Assembly: GCF_000422445.1 (NCBI RefSeq)
Contig: NZ_KE383837.1
Span: 124,001-188,000 of the forward strand
Origin: Paenibacillus assamensis DSM 18201
Lineage (GTDB): Bacteria > Bacillota > Bacilli > Paenibacillales > Paenibacillaceae
Length of the DNA: 64,000 bases
Direction: 5' to 3'
Of the stretch, positions 56,118-64,000 are shown in pieces. The translations under genes and the position numbers were made by a program. The notes below the pieces were generated by a model that ran no database searches, was not told the origin of the DNA, and saw only the letters and a list, made by a program, of their open reading frames with translations. Within the stretch, counting starts at the first letter, position 1. Every line of letters starts with the position of its first letter.

Positions 56118-57407
56118 TCATTGTTCTGTCTTCTGTTCCACAATGGAGACAGCTAACTGCTCCCAATTGAAATGATCTTGTAAACGTTGATTGATTTGTT
56201 CTAACGTTAAGTGCTCGTATACATCCAGTATATCAAACAAATCAGTCCCGCGAAACGTATGCTTTGTGAAATCATTTGCAATCGATTCCGGTGAATTTAG
56301 CAATCGCATATAGGTTCCAATACGCTTATTTCGTGTCCGTTCGAATGCTTCATGAGAAAATCCTTCTTTTTTCTGTGCTTCAATGGCTTCCTTGACTCGC
56401 TCTATGAGCTCATCGGGATCTTTGGTCTCTCCTCCAATGATCGTAAAAGCAGCGTTTGTATCACAATTATATTCGTATCCTATATTATCTGAAGTTAGCC
56501 CTTCTTCATAAAGCGACTGGGAAAGCTTCGTGCTGCTGCCCAGCATAAGATCCAACATAATGCGTGTTGCCAGTTCATGCTCTAGCAGTGCCTTTCCTTC
56601 CAAGCCTGGACGGTCTTCTTTACACCCAAACAAACATTTCGGCATCGATACAGGCAAGCTTGTTACTTTACGAGCTGTTCGCACTTGGAGGGGCTCCTCA
56701 TCAAAGTAACGTTCAATTTCCCCTTGTTTCGGGAAAGACTTGGCTGCCTGATTGCTGCGCACTAACTCAAACATCTGCTCTGGCTCCACACCACCTACAA
56801 TGAACAACATCATATTGGAAGGGTGATAGAAGGTATGGTAACACTGTAGAAGTGTATCTCTCGTAATTTCCTGGATAGATTCAACCGTACCTGCGATATC
56901 AATATAGATCGGATAGCGTTGGTACATCGCTTCTATAAGTCCGAAGTACGCCCTCCAATCCGCATTATCGCGGTACATATTGATCTCTTGTTCAATGATT
57001 CCTTTTTCCTTTTCCACACTTTCCACGCTGAAATGAGGATTTTGAACGAAATCAATCAAAGTCGTTATGTTCTTCTCAATTTGATCCGTAGCTGAAAATA
57101 AATAAACCGTCCGATCAAATGTGGTAAAGGCGTTTGCAGAAGCGCCTTGCTGGGCGAAGGAAGTGAACACATCTCCTTCAGGCTCCTCAAACATTTTATG
57201 TTCTAAAAAATGTGCGATCCCATCTGGTACGCGAACAGGCTCTTCACCTTCTACCTTGAAATGATTATCGATGGAACCGTATCGAGTAGAAAACGTCGCA
57301 TATGTCTTCTGGAATCCTGGCTTTGGTAAAACATAAACATCTAAGCCATTGTCCATACGCTCATAGTAAAGTGTCTCTTGAATACGATTGTACTCCCGCT
57401 TATTCAT
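56118..57407 (-). CDS. ymfH: M16 zinc peptidase, active subunit (YmfH-like)
   Basis: The protein of about 429 residues has the inverted zinc motif HFLEHKMFE (His67, Glu70, His71) and the downstream Glu in EKGIIEQEINMYRD. It is a half-length M16B peptidase that probably forms a heterodimer with the protein from the overlapping upstream gene. The ATG at 57407 is preferred (GGGAGG 10 bases upstream); a GTG lies one codon earlier. In B. subtilis the ymfF-ymfH pair has the same order. Confidence 0.92.
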   Translation of the reverse strand: MNKREYNRIQETLYYERMDNGLDVYVLPKPGFQKTYATFSTRYGSIDNHFKVEGEEPVRVPDGIAHFLEHKMFEEPEGDVFTSFAQQGASANAFTTFDRTVYLFSATDQIEKNITTLIDFVQNPHFSVESVEKEKGIIEQEINMYRDNADWRAYFGLIEAMYQRYPIYIDIAGTVESIQEITRDTLLQCYHTFYHPSNMMLFIVGGVEPEQMFELVRSNQAAKSFPKQGEIERYFDEEPLQVRTARKVTSLPVSMPKCLFGCKEDRPGLEGKALLEHELATRIMLDLMLGSSTKLSQSLYEEGLTSDNIGYEYNCDTNAAFTIIGGETKDPDELIERVKEAIEAQKKEGFSHEAFERTRNKRIGTYMRLLNSPESIANDFTKHTFRGTDLFDILDVYEHLTLEQINQRLQDHFNWEQLAVSIVEQKTEQ

Positions 57408-58696
57408 CACTTCTTTTCCTCCCGATTGCGTAAGACATAAATCGTATCGAGATGAAATGTCGCTGCCGCCGTCTGTATCTCATCAGCAGTAACGTCACCT
57501 AACTCCTCAATTAGGCTAGATGTTGTTCTTTCTCTTCCAGATAGCACACGATTGAAATCAAAGCTTATCATCTCAAAAGCAGAATCATCAATTTCTCTTA
57601 ATTGATTAGCAATCATCGCTTTCGTTTGACTTAACTCTAATGACTCAATACGTCCCTGACGTATGACTTCCAACTGCTCTTGAATAATCGTTGAAGCTTT
57701 TTCAATCTTGTCAAATTCAACGCCTGACTGAATCGTACAAATACCTTTATGTCCATCGAAGCGAGATGAAGCATAGTAAGCAAGACTGTTCTTCTCGCGC
57801 ACATTGATAAATAATTTGGAGTGTGGATAGCTGCCAAGTACTCCATTATATAAAAGCGCAGCAGGATATTTATCATCATGGTACGTTATTGTTGTGCGTA
57901 GCCCCATATTAAGCTTTCCTTGTGTAACATCTAGTCTGTCTGTAACATAACGAGGCTCACCTGTCCCCGGAATTGACAATGATCGAATATAAGCTACATC
58001 TTGTGTACGATGCACTTGAAAATACTTTTCTACATACGATTGTACAGTCAGTAGATCCGTGTCGCCAATTACATAAATATCGATGCTTGCATGCTCAAGC
58101 CACCATTTATACGTATCATACAAGCTCTTCGACTCTACCTTCTTCACTTCATCACGGCTGCCAAGTGGATGTAGACGATAAGGTTCATCCTTGCACATCT
58201 CTTCTAGGCATCGTTCTTGGGCATAACGAATTTTATCGTTTACGATCGCCTCCAAGCGCTTGCGCACCGTCTCTTTTTCCTCTTGAACATATTTATCCCG
58301 AAACTTGTCTTGTTCCACGACAGGAGCTGTAATGGCTTCACCTAAAAATTGAAAACCTTGCTCCAATAACGGTTTTGTCGTATTCACAAATGCATCATTT
58401 ATGATGTCCATTCGAAACTGTACAATTTGATAATTTCCACGCTTATATACATCAAAGCCAAATCCCGCTCCATATAGCTCATCTAATCGTTCACGGAACT
58501 GGATCGTTTCAGGTAAAGAAGTTGTGCCGCGTCTCAATACGAATGGCGTCAAGCCAACAGCTGTAACCGTCTCCTCCTTTAAGGGAATACCGATATAGGC
58601 ACCGATGGCAAATGTTTTGAATCGCTTACTCGGCATTACATGGATACGAATACCGTTCACAACACCTCGTTCAAATGCTTGTTGGCGAACCTTCAC
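57407..58696 (-). CDS. ymfF: M16-family peptidase homolog without the zinc motif (YmfF-like)
   Basis: The protein of about 429 residues has the M16 fold: RRGTTSLPETIQFRERLDEL near the start and GQTP-like later blocks such as KLFINVREKNSLAYYASSRFD (the R/Y pair of the second domain). At the place of HxxEH it reads FVLRRGTT, so it cannot bind zinc. It would form the inactive half of a heterodimer with YmfH. Two starts compete: TTG at 58705, almost touching AAAGGAG, and GTG at 58696, 10 bases after it, which is chosen. Confidence 0.9.
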   Translation of the reverse strand: MKVRQQAFERGVVNGIRIHVMPSKRFKTFAIGAYIGIPLKEETVTAVGLTPFVLRRGTTSLPETIQFRERLDELYGAGFGFDVYKRGNYQIVQFRMDIINDAFVNTTKPLLEQGFQFLGEAITAPVVEQDKFRDKYVQEEKETVRKRLEAIVNDKIRYAQERCLEEMCKDEPYRLHPLGSRDEVKKVESKSLYDTYKWWLEHASIDIYVIGDTDLLTVQSYVEKYFQVHRTQDVAYIRSLSIPGTGEPRYVTDRLDVTQGKLNMGLRTTITYHDDKYPAALLYNGVLGSYPHSKLFINVREKNSLAYYASSRFDGHKGICTIQSGVEFDKIEKASTIIQEQLEVIRQGRIESLELSQTKAMIANQLREIDDSAFEMISFDFNRVLSGRERTTSSLIEELGDVTADEIQTAAATFHLDTIYVLRNREEKK

Positions 58697-58828
58697 GATA
58701 GGCAATCTCCTTTTCTCTGTCAGCTAATTGTCCTTACATCAAGTTGTTAGCTTTACATTATATCCTTACTCTCAGTATATGCATGTTGTTAACTTATCAA
58801 TATCTTACTTCTAAATAACGAATTATAC

Positions 58829-58868
58829 AAAAGGAAGAAGCAGTGCCGTTAGGCCAACCGCTTCTTCG
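58829..58868 (-). terminator. Terminator of sleB
   Basis: On the minus strand, GAAGAAGC pairs with GCTTCTTC around a GC-rich loop and is followed by CTTTTGT. It lies 120 bases past the sleB stop. Confidence 0.8.
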
Positions 58869-58988
58869 CTCGTGAAATGTATGTTTATTTCGTTATCATG
58901 CAGCTCTTGCTGCGCTCATGTTTATGAATGTACCCAAGCCCTAACGAAATCTCGATATCTCATCTACATGGGCATCATTGACACGATT

Positions 58989-59747
58989 CTACATGCAAAA
59001 GATATGCTTGCCAATTGTCTTAACTTGAGGGCGCGTCCATATCCATTTGGATGTTGCTGTTACTGGATTAAAATAGTACAGACAGCCGCCAGAAGGATCC
59101 CATCCATCCACTGCATCTTGCACAGCTTGTCGCGCCTTTTCATTAGGTGTCAAATATATTTGACCATCGGCAACTGCTGTAAAGGCACGAGGCTGGAAAA
59201 TGACACCTGATGCTGTATTTGGAAAGCTCGGTGACTTGATGCGGTTTATAATAACTGCTGCTACAGCTACTTGCCCCTCATATGGCTCACCGCGTGCTTC
59301 TCCATAAACCGCATTTGCCATCAACTTCAAGTCGTTTTCAGTTAAACCTAGGTTATTAGAACCGCTTGGCTTGGACTTAGGCTTTCCTGTTGATGATTGT
59401 GGCGGCTTTGCAGTATTGGATGATGGACTCCAATTTTTCGTTGCCTTAACTAATTTGGCACGTGTCTTCGAACCTACAATTCCATCAACCTTCAGTCCGA
59501 ACTGTGATTGAAACCATTTTACAGAACCTTGCGTCTTGCTTCCAAACACACCGTCTACTTTGCCATAGTAGTATCCTAAAAAGGCAAGTCGTCCTTGTAA
59601 CTCTGTTACGTCTTGTCCTCTAGAGCCAGATTGCAATTGGGCTCCACTAAATGCAGCCGTACTATCTGACAAATGTGTATACTGATAAGCCCCGAACAGG
59701 ATGCATACCATACAGACGGTAATCCAGATTATCCGTTTTCTCATCAT
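58989..59747 (-). CDS. sleB: Spore cortex-lytic enzyme SleB
   Basis: The 252-residue protein has an N-terminal signal or anchor (about 1-30), a peptidoglycan-binding domain (GSRGQDVTELQGRLAFLGYY, about 40-110), a Ser/Lys/Pro linker and a Hydrolase_2 domain (about 140-252) with catalytic Glu in NAVYGEARGEPYEGQVAVA. SleB is a lytic transglycosylase that degrades muramic-lactam cortex during germination. AGAGGTAA precedes ATGATG. No ypeB gene follows, unlike the usual sleB-ypeB pair. CwlJ-like hydrolases lack the binding domain, so SleB is favoured. Confidence 0.9.
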   Translation of the reverse strand: MMRKRIIWITVCMVCILFGAYQYTHLSDSTAAFSGAQLQSGSRGQDVTELQGRLAFLGYYYGKVDGVFGSKTQGSVKWFQSQFGLKVDGIVGSKTRAKLVKATKNWSPSSNTAKPPQSSTGKPKSKPSGSNNLGLTENDLKLMANAVYGEARGEPYEGQVAVAAVIINRIKSPSFPNTASGVIFQPRAFTAVADGQIYLTPNEKARQAVQDAVDGWDPSGGCLYYFNPVTATSKWIWTRPQVKTIGKHIFCM

Positions 59748-59825
59748 CGTTACCTCTTTCGCTCTTGGTTTGACAGTATTGGCAACTTTATTATGAGATA
59801 ACGGATTATGTTCTATACACGTCTT

Positions 59826-62585
59826 TTAGGAAGACATCTTTGTCTGTTGATATTGCTCCAAGGTCATCAATACTTCTCGTGGACGACTTCCATCAGGAGG
59901 CCCAATAATACCTTGCATCTGCATCGATTCAATAAGACGGCTGGCACGGTTGTATCCAACTCGCAATCTGCGCTGCAATAGCGACGCAGACGCTTGCTGC
60001 CCTTCAAGCACGATCGTAACAGCCTGCTCAAACAATTCATCAACCGGTTCTCCATCAAATGAGGCAAGGTCATCAATTTCCGGTACTAGATCATCATTGT
60101 ATTCCGCTGTTCCTTGATCTCGACAGAATGACACGACAGATTCTACTTCTTGATCAGATAAGAATGCGCCCTGTACCCGTTGTGGCTTGGAAGAGCCCAT
60201 AGGAAGGTACAGCATATCCCCTCGACCAAGAAGCTTCTCCGCACCAGCCATATCAAGAATGGTACGTGAATCCACTTGTGATGATACACCGAATGCAATA
60301 CGAGACGGGATATTGGCTTTGATAACGCCAGTAATAACGTCAACAGAAGGTCTTTGCGTCGCAATAATAAGATGAATACCTGCTGCACGTGCCATTTGGG
60401 CTAAGCGACAGATTGCATCTTCAACATCATTTGCAGCAACCATCATTAAATCAGCCAACTCGTCCACAATAACAACGATGTAAGGCAGGAATTTCTCTTT
60501 GTCATCCCCAACCAAATTGTTGTATCCCTCAATATTTCGTGTACCAGATTTGGAAAATAGCTCATATCGCTTTTCCATTTCCACTACAATCTTCTTCAAC
60601 GCCAATGATGCGCGACGAGGATCCGTTACGACGGGAGCCAACAAATGCGGAATGCCGTTATACACATTTAACTCAACCATCTTTGGATCAATCATGAGGA
60701 ACTTAACTTCGTCAGGCTTGGCCTTGTACAAAATACTTGTGATAATCCCGTTAATACAAACCGACTTACCTGATCCAGTAGCACCTGCAACAAGCAAGTG
60801 AGGCATTCGTGCTAAATTGCCTATAATAGGAGCACCTGATATATCGCGCCCTAGCGCAATCGTTATATTCGAATTTGCATCTACAAATGTCGGTGTTTCC
60901 ATAACTTCGCGCATGGTGACGATAGACACTTCATTGTTAGGCACCTCAATACCGATCGCAGACTTACCAGGGATAGGCGCTTCCATCCGAATATCTTTAG
61001 CGGCTAGCGCCAGTGCAATATCGTCAGACAAGCTAACAATACGGCTTACTTTAACCCCGATGTCAGGCTGAATTTCATAGCGAGTAACTGCAGGTCCCCG
61101 AACTACTTCCAATACCTTAGCTCGAACGCTGAAACTTTCCAATGTAGCTTCAAGCTTACGAGCAGTTTGCATGAAGTCGGCCTGTTCTCCTCCTTTACCG
61201 CCACCTTGTGGTTTGGCCAGTAAAGAGAAGTTAGGCAATTTATACGGCTTAACGGGTGGTTTTACTGGAAGTACAATCTCTTCTTCAGTTGGAGTACTAT
61301 TTTGCTGCACACCATCCACTATATCTAATGCCGCAGAACCTTCATCTCCTGCTGCTGGAAGCTGCGGCAATGAAGGTGATGTAGAAGCGACCACAGCTGT
61401 TGTATGTTGGTTCTCGTCAGACACAGCATCTAGGTCAATATTCCAATCTTCATCTACATCATCTTGCGTACCTATATATTCGTCAGCAGAAGCGGGGCTC
61501 CAACCGTCATAATCAGGAGACATAAAGTCTCGGAACAATGGCCCGTTACGATCTTCCGCTTCATTTTCCAATATGGAGTTATTGGCGGTGCTCATACGAT
61601 CAGATGTACTTGTATGCTGCCCTTTCCGTACAGTACGTGCATCTGCGTCCGCATCAAAGTTGGACACATCCGTCCATTCTGCTTCAACCGTAGTATCGGC
61701 CTTCGTACGCTTACCTTTTCGTTTCAACGAACGGTCTAACCATTCATCATCCGCATCAATCAGCTCTTCCTCATTAGAGACATTACGTCTGTCGCCAAAT
61801 AATTGAAAGAACACGGGTGTTTTAGATGCTTTACGTGGAGGGCCATATTCTTCGATATCTTCATCATCAGAGAAATCAGGTATGTTATCGTTCTTAGCAG
61901 AGCCTCTCTTCTTTTCTTCAGCTTCACGAACTTTTCGCTCATTGATGCGCGCTTTGCGCTGCTTATGTATCGTCTTCATTAGTTTTTTAATTTGCGTGCG
62001 CATCAGTTGAGCGAGCTCCACATACGATAATTGGGTGGCCAGCATAAAGCCGATTATAAATAGTACGATTATTAACAACTTCGTCCCTAACGCCCCAAAT
62101 AATGCAAAAACGAGGCAATATAGTGCTGCCCCTATATACCCGCCGCTTATGTCTTTGTTCCACATGTCACTAGCCGTTCCTGTTTCGGCAGCCGTAATTA
62201 GTTCTTCCTTCATCGTGTTATGTATTGCTTGAAATATACTTCCCGCGCTAATGTCGTCTGCTACTGGAAGCAGTCGCATTTCCACTGCACTCATCGTGCT
62301 CATCATAGTGAATCCGATAAGGATAATTAACAATCCTGACTTTCTTGCGCTCCAACCAGCAGGCCATTGCCGTTTGATCATCACAGCTAAGCCTACATAA
62401 ATAAGGACAAGCGGTATTACAAAATAAAACTTTCCAAGCAGTAATCCGAACAGCTTGGACAACGCTCGTCCGAAGGCTGCTCCGCCGGAAAGCGCAATGA
62501 CAGAGCTCGTTATGAGCAATATACCGTATATTTCAAATTTCAAGCTCTTGCTTAAAGACTGCTTCTTACGTTTTCTTCGGGCCAA
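59826..62585 (-). CDS. DNA translocase FtsK/SpoIIIE
   Basis: The 919-residue protein has four helices in the first 190 residues, an acidic linker (about 200-460) and a hexameric motor. The motor has Walker [15 protein letters not shown] near residue 600 and Walker [12 protein letters not shown] near 708. A gamma winged helix (about 850-905) reads DNA polarity sequences. It pumps DNA at division or into the forespore. The start is TTG with GGAGGTG 7 bases upstream. Position beside ylzJ-tepA favours SpoIIIE; the linker is longer than in B. subtilis. Confidence 0.95.
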   Translation of the reverse strand: MARRKRKKQSLSKSLKFEIYGILLITSSVIALSGGAAFGRALSKLFGLLLGKFYFVIPLVLIYVGLAVMIKRQWPAGWSARKSGLLIILIGFTMMSTMSAVEMRLLPVADDISAGSIFQAIHNTMKEELITAAETGTASDMWNKDISGGYIGAALYCLVFALFGALGTKLLIIVLFIIGFMLATQLSYVELAQLMRTQIKKLMKTIHKQRKARINERKVREAEEKKRGSAKNDNIPDFSDDEDIEEYGPPRKASKTPVFFQLFGDRRNVSNEEELIDADDEWLDRSLKRKGKRTKADTTVEAEWTDVSNFDADADARTVRKGQHTSTSDRMSTANNSILENEAEDRNGPLFRDFMSPDYDGWSPASADEYIGTQDDVDEDWNIDLDAVSDENQHTTAVVASTSPSLPQLPAAGDEGSAALDIVDGVQQNSTPTEEEIVLPVKPPVKPYKLPNFSLLAKPQGGGKGGEQADFMQTARKLEATLESFSVRAKVLEVVRGPAVTRYEIQPDIGVKVSRIVSLSDDIALALAAKDIRMEAPIPGKSAIGIEVPNNEVSIVTMREVMETPTFVDANSNITIALGRDISGAPIIGNLARMPHLLVAGATGSGKSVCINGIITSILYKAKPDEVKFLMIDPKMVELNVYNGIPHLLAPVVTDPRRASLALKKIVVEMEKRYELFSKSGTRNIEGYNNLVGDDKEKFLPYIVVIVDELADLMMVAANDVEDAICRLAQMARAAGIHLIIATQRPSVDVITGVIKANIPSRIAFGVSSQVDSRTILDMAGAEKLLGRGDMLYLPMGSSKPQRVQGAFLSDQEVESVVSFCRDQGTAEYNDDLVPEIDDLASFDGEPVDELFEQAVTIVLEGQQASASLLQRRLRVGYNRASRLIESMQMQGIIGPPDGSRPREVLMTLEQYQQTKMSS

Positions 62586-62678
62586 TTGTTGTCACCTCCA
62601 CATGCCATTATATCACAGAACAACCGTTCTTACTATGTTCGCCGTCATCTGCTTCATAATCATATGGTGACTGGTGAC

Positions 62679-62748
62679 ATTATAAATAGCGTAGTTATCA
62701 TGAACAACCGAAGCTTAATCGTTCTTTTCAATCTACGCTATTTATAAT
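62679..62748. repeat. Perfect 16-bp inverted repeat between ylzJ and ftsK/spoIIIE
   Basis: ATTATAAATAGCGTAG (62679-62694) and its exact complement (62733-62748) flank 38 bases that contain a further GAAC/GTTC pair. The stem would form one large hairpin. No T-run follows in either direction, so it is not a typical terminator. It lies 6 bases from the ylzJ stop. Confidence 0.8.
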
Positions 62749-62754
62749 GAAGTT

Positions 62755-62982
62755 TTACATATTATTTATTTGTAGAACAGTCCCTGGTTGAAAAGCAGGA
62801 TGTAAAAAGTCTTGTATCCCACATGGCTGCAAAATTCTTTCTACGCGAACATAATCATCATTAAGGCGTTGGACAAGCAGTAATCGCCCTTCCCACACCA
62901 TTTCGTGGAATATTTGCTGTGCCTGCTCCTGAGACTCGTTTTTGAATATTTCTTCTTCAGGTATTACAGTATATAGAGTCAT
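62755..62982 (-). CDS. ylzJ: YlzJ-like small protein
   Basis: The 75-residue protein matches YlzJ: MTLYTVIPEEEIF, then GRLLLVQRLNDDYVRVERIL and DFLHPAFQPG. It lies between tepA and spoIIIE as in B. subtilis. GGGGGG sits just before the first ATG (62988), so the second ATG at 62982 is preferred. The function is unknown. Confidence 0.85.
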   Translation of the reverse strand: MTLYTVIPEEEIFKNESQEQAQQIFHEMVWEGRLLLVQRLNDDYVRVERILQPCGIQDFLHPAFQPGTVLQINNM

Positions 62983-62993
62983 TAACATCCCCC

Positions 62994-63893
62994 CTATATA
63001 AATGTTGGAGGAACTGGCGGTGGCATCGTGTCATTTCCCAATGTCTGTACAGCTGTAGTTTGTTCACCTGAAGGAACCCTCCGCATTTCGATAAGTTCAT
63101 TCAACCGCTTAAGCGCTTGACCAAGCCCACCAATTTCATCGATAAGCCCATGCTTTACCGCTTCTGGTCCAATAATCGTTGTTCCAATATCGCGAGTCAG
63201 CTCTCCTGTTTTAAACATTAATTCTTTAAATGTTTGATCTGAAATGTTTGAGTGTGCAACGACAAATCGAACGACCCGCTCTTGCATTTTATCCAAATAT
63301 TCAAATGTTTGCGGCACGCCGATAACTAGTCCTGTCAGACGAATCGGATGTATAGTCATTGTCGCGGTTTCTGCGATAAAGGATGCCTGCCCTGACGTTG
63401 CAATCGGAACACCAATGCTGTGCCCACCGCCTAGGACAAGCGTAACCGTTGGTTTCGACAATGACGATATCATCTCTGCGATAGCTAACCCTGCCTCAAC
63501 ATCTCCTCCGACCGTATTCAGCATAATCAAAATACCTTCAATTTTAGGATTTTGTTCTGCTGCAACAAGCTGCGGAATAATATGTTCATACTTAGTCGTT
63601 TTGTTTTGAGGAGGAAGCACAATATGTCCTTCAATCTGACCAATAATGTTCAGACAATATATATTGGATTCGCCCGGATTCGGAATCGATGCGGTTCCGA
63701 GTTGCTGTATCGTTTGGATAGCAGGTGGAGCTTCTTTATTCAAAGGTGCTTCTGGTGGTGATCCTTGTGGCGGCTCATCCTGACGCAGCCATCCTTCTAA
63801 TGAATCCAAATTCCATCTATGCATAAATGGAAAATGTAAATTAGCTTGCATTTCATTTTCGCTATTATTTGAAAAATCTTGTGCTTTAGTCAA
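62994..63893 (-). CDS. tepA: TepA/YmfB, ClpP-class serine protease
   Basis: The 299-residue protein has a ClpP-like core: [22 protein letters not shown] (oxyanion loop), nucleophile Ser in [11 protein letters not shown], and [13 protein letters not shown]. It resembles translocation-enhancing protein TepA, which degrades peptides at the membrane and affects spore protein turnover. The first 80 residues are variable and polar. The TTG at 63893 has GGAGGG 6 bases upstream; a GTG at 63920 is an alternative. It lies at the window edge but is complete. Confidence 0.88.
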   Translation of the reverse strand: MTKAQDFSNNSENEMQANLHFPFMHRWNLDSLEGWLRQDEPPQGSPPEAPLNKEAPPAIQTIQQLGTASIPNPGESNIYCLNIIGQIEGHIVLPPQNKTTKYEHIIPQLVAAEQNPKIEGILIMLNTVGGDVEAGLAIAEMISSLSKPTVTLVLGGGHSIGVPIATSGQASFIAETATMTIHPIRLTGLVIGVPQTFEYLDKMQERVVRFVVAHSNISDQTFKELMFKTGELTRDIGTTIIGPEAVKHGLIDEIGGLGQALKRLNELIEMRRVPSGEQTTAVQTLGNDTMPPPVPPTFI

Positions 63894-64000
63894 GCTTCTC
63901 CCTCCAGTCTGGGAATACACGTTTAGCTTGCGTAGAGCACTTTATCGTTATACAGCATATTTATAATTGTTTTGTTGAAGTAATGTGCTAAAAGCATAAC

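Overview
The window reads as chromosome of an endospore-forming, low-to-moderate GC Bacillota member, most likely Paenibacillus or a close relative. Reasons: strong AGGAGG-type ribosome binding sites with frequent GTG/TTG starts; sporulation genes (spoVS, sleB, a cotD-like coat gene, an FtsK/SpoIIIE translocase); an aa3-600-type quinol oxidase; and a gene order that mirrors the Bacillus subtilis tepA-ylzJ-spoIIIE-ymfFHIJK-rodZ-pgsA-cinA-recA-rny-ymdB-spoVS-miaB-ricA block. No phage, insertion sequence, CRISPR array, rRNA or tRNA was seen.

Left third (1-17.7 kb): a minus-strand four-gene set (GT39-like membrane glycosyltransferase, GT2, DUF2304, SMR-like protein) that looks like a lipid-linked sugar modification cassette; a cell-wall-binding-repeat lipoprotein; the divergent qoxABCD operon; a two-component system; a membrane PASTA protein whose kinase domain has lost its catalytic motifs; a TetR repressor with a partner membrane protein; a methyltransferase/hydrolase pair; and a cotD-like gene.

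Middle (17.7-37 kb): a class B penicillin-binding protein; a purine permease under a guanine-type purine riboswitch; a Fur-box-controlled siderophore ABC transporter that lacks its own ATPase; a DUF72 protein; a membrane-anchored cytochrome c; glutaminase; an aromatic-acid-exporter-like protein; copZ-csoR; L-lactate dehydrogenase; an SMP-30 family protein; NAD salvage genes pncB-pncA; a hotdog thioesterase; and a long-chain acyl-CoA ligase.

Right (37-64 kb): the conserved block on the minus strand, read from high to low coordinates: tepA, ylzJ, ftsK/spoIIIE, sleB, ymfF, ymfH, ymfI, ymfJ, ymfK, rodZ, a small membrane protein, yajQ, pgsA, cinA, recA, recX, rny, ymdB, spoVS, an M19 dipeptidase, korAB, pduL, miaB, ricA. 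Compared with B. subtilis, sleB, yajQ, recX, the dipeptidase, korAB and pduL are extra at this locus. Many genes end in clear stem-loop terminators, so most of this block is probably transcribed as short units.

Most of the window is well-understood housekeeping. The least explained items are the PASTA pseudokinase, a 28-codon reading frame coupled to pgsA behind a hairpin-bearing promoter, a perfect 16-bp inverted repeat between ylzJ and ftsK, stacked palindromes ahead of the cytochrome c gene, and a metal-site-rich extension on CsoR. I did not find a clearly new multi-gene system.
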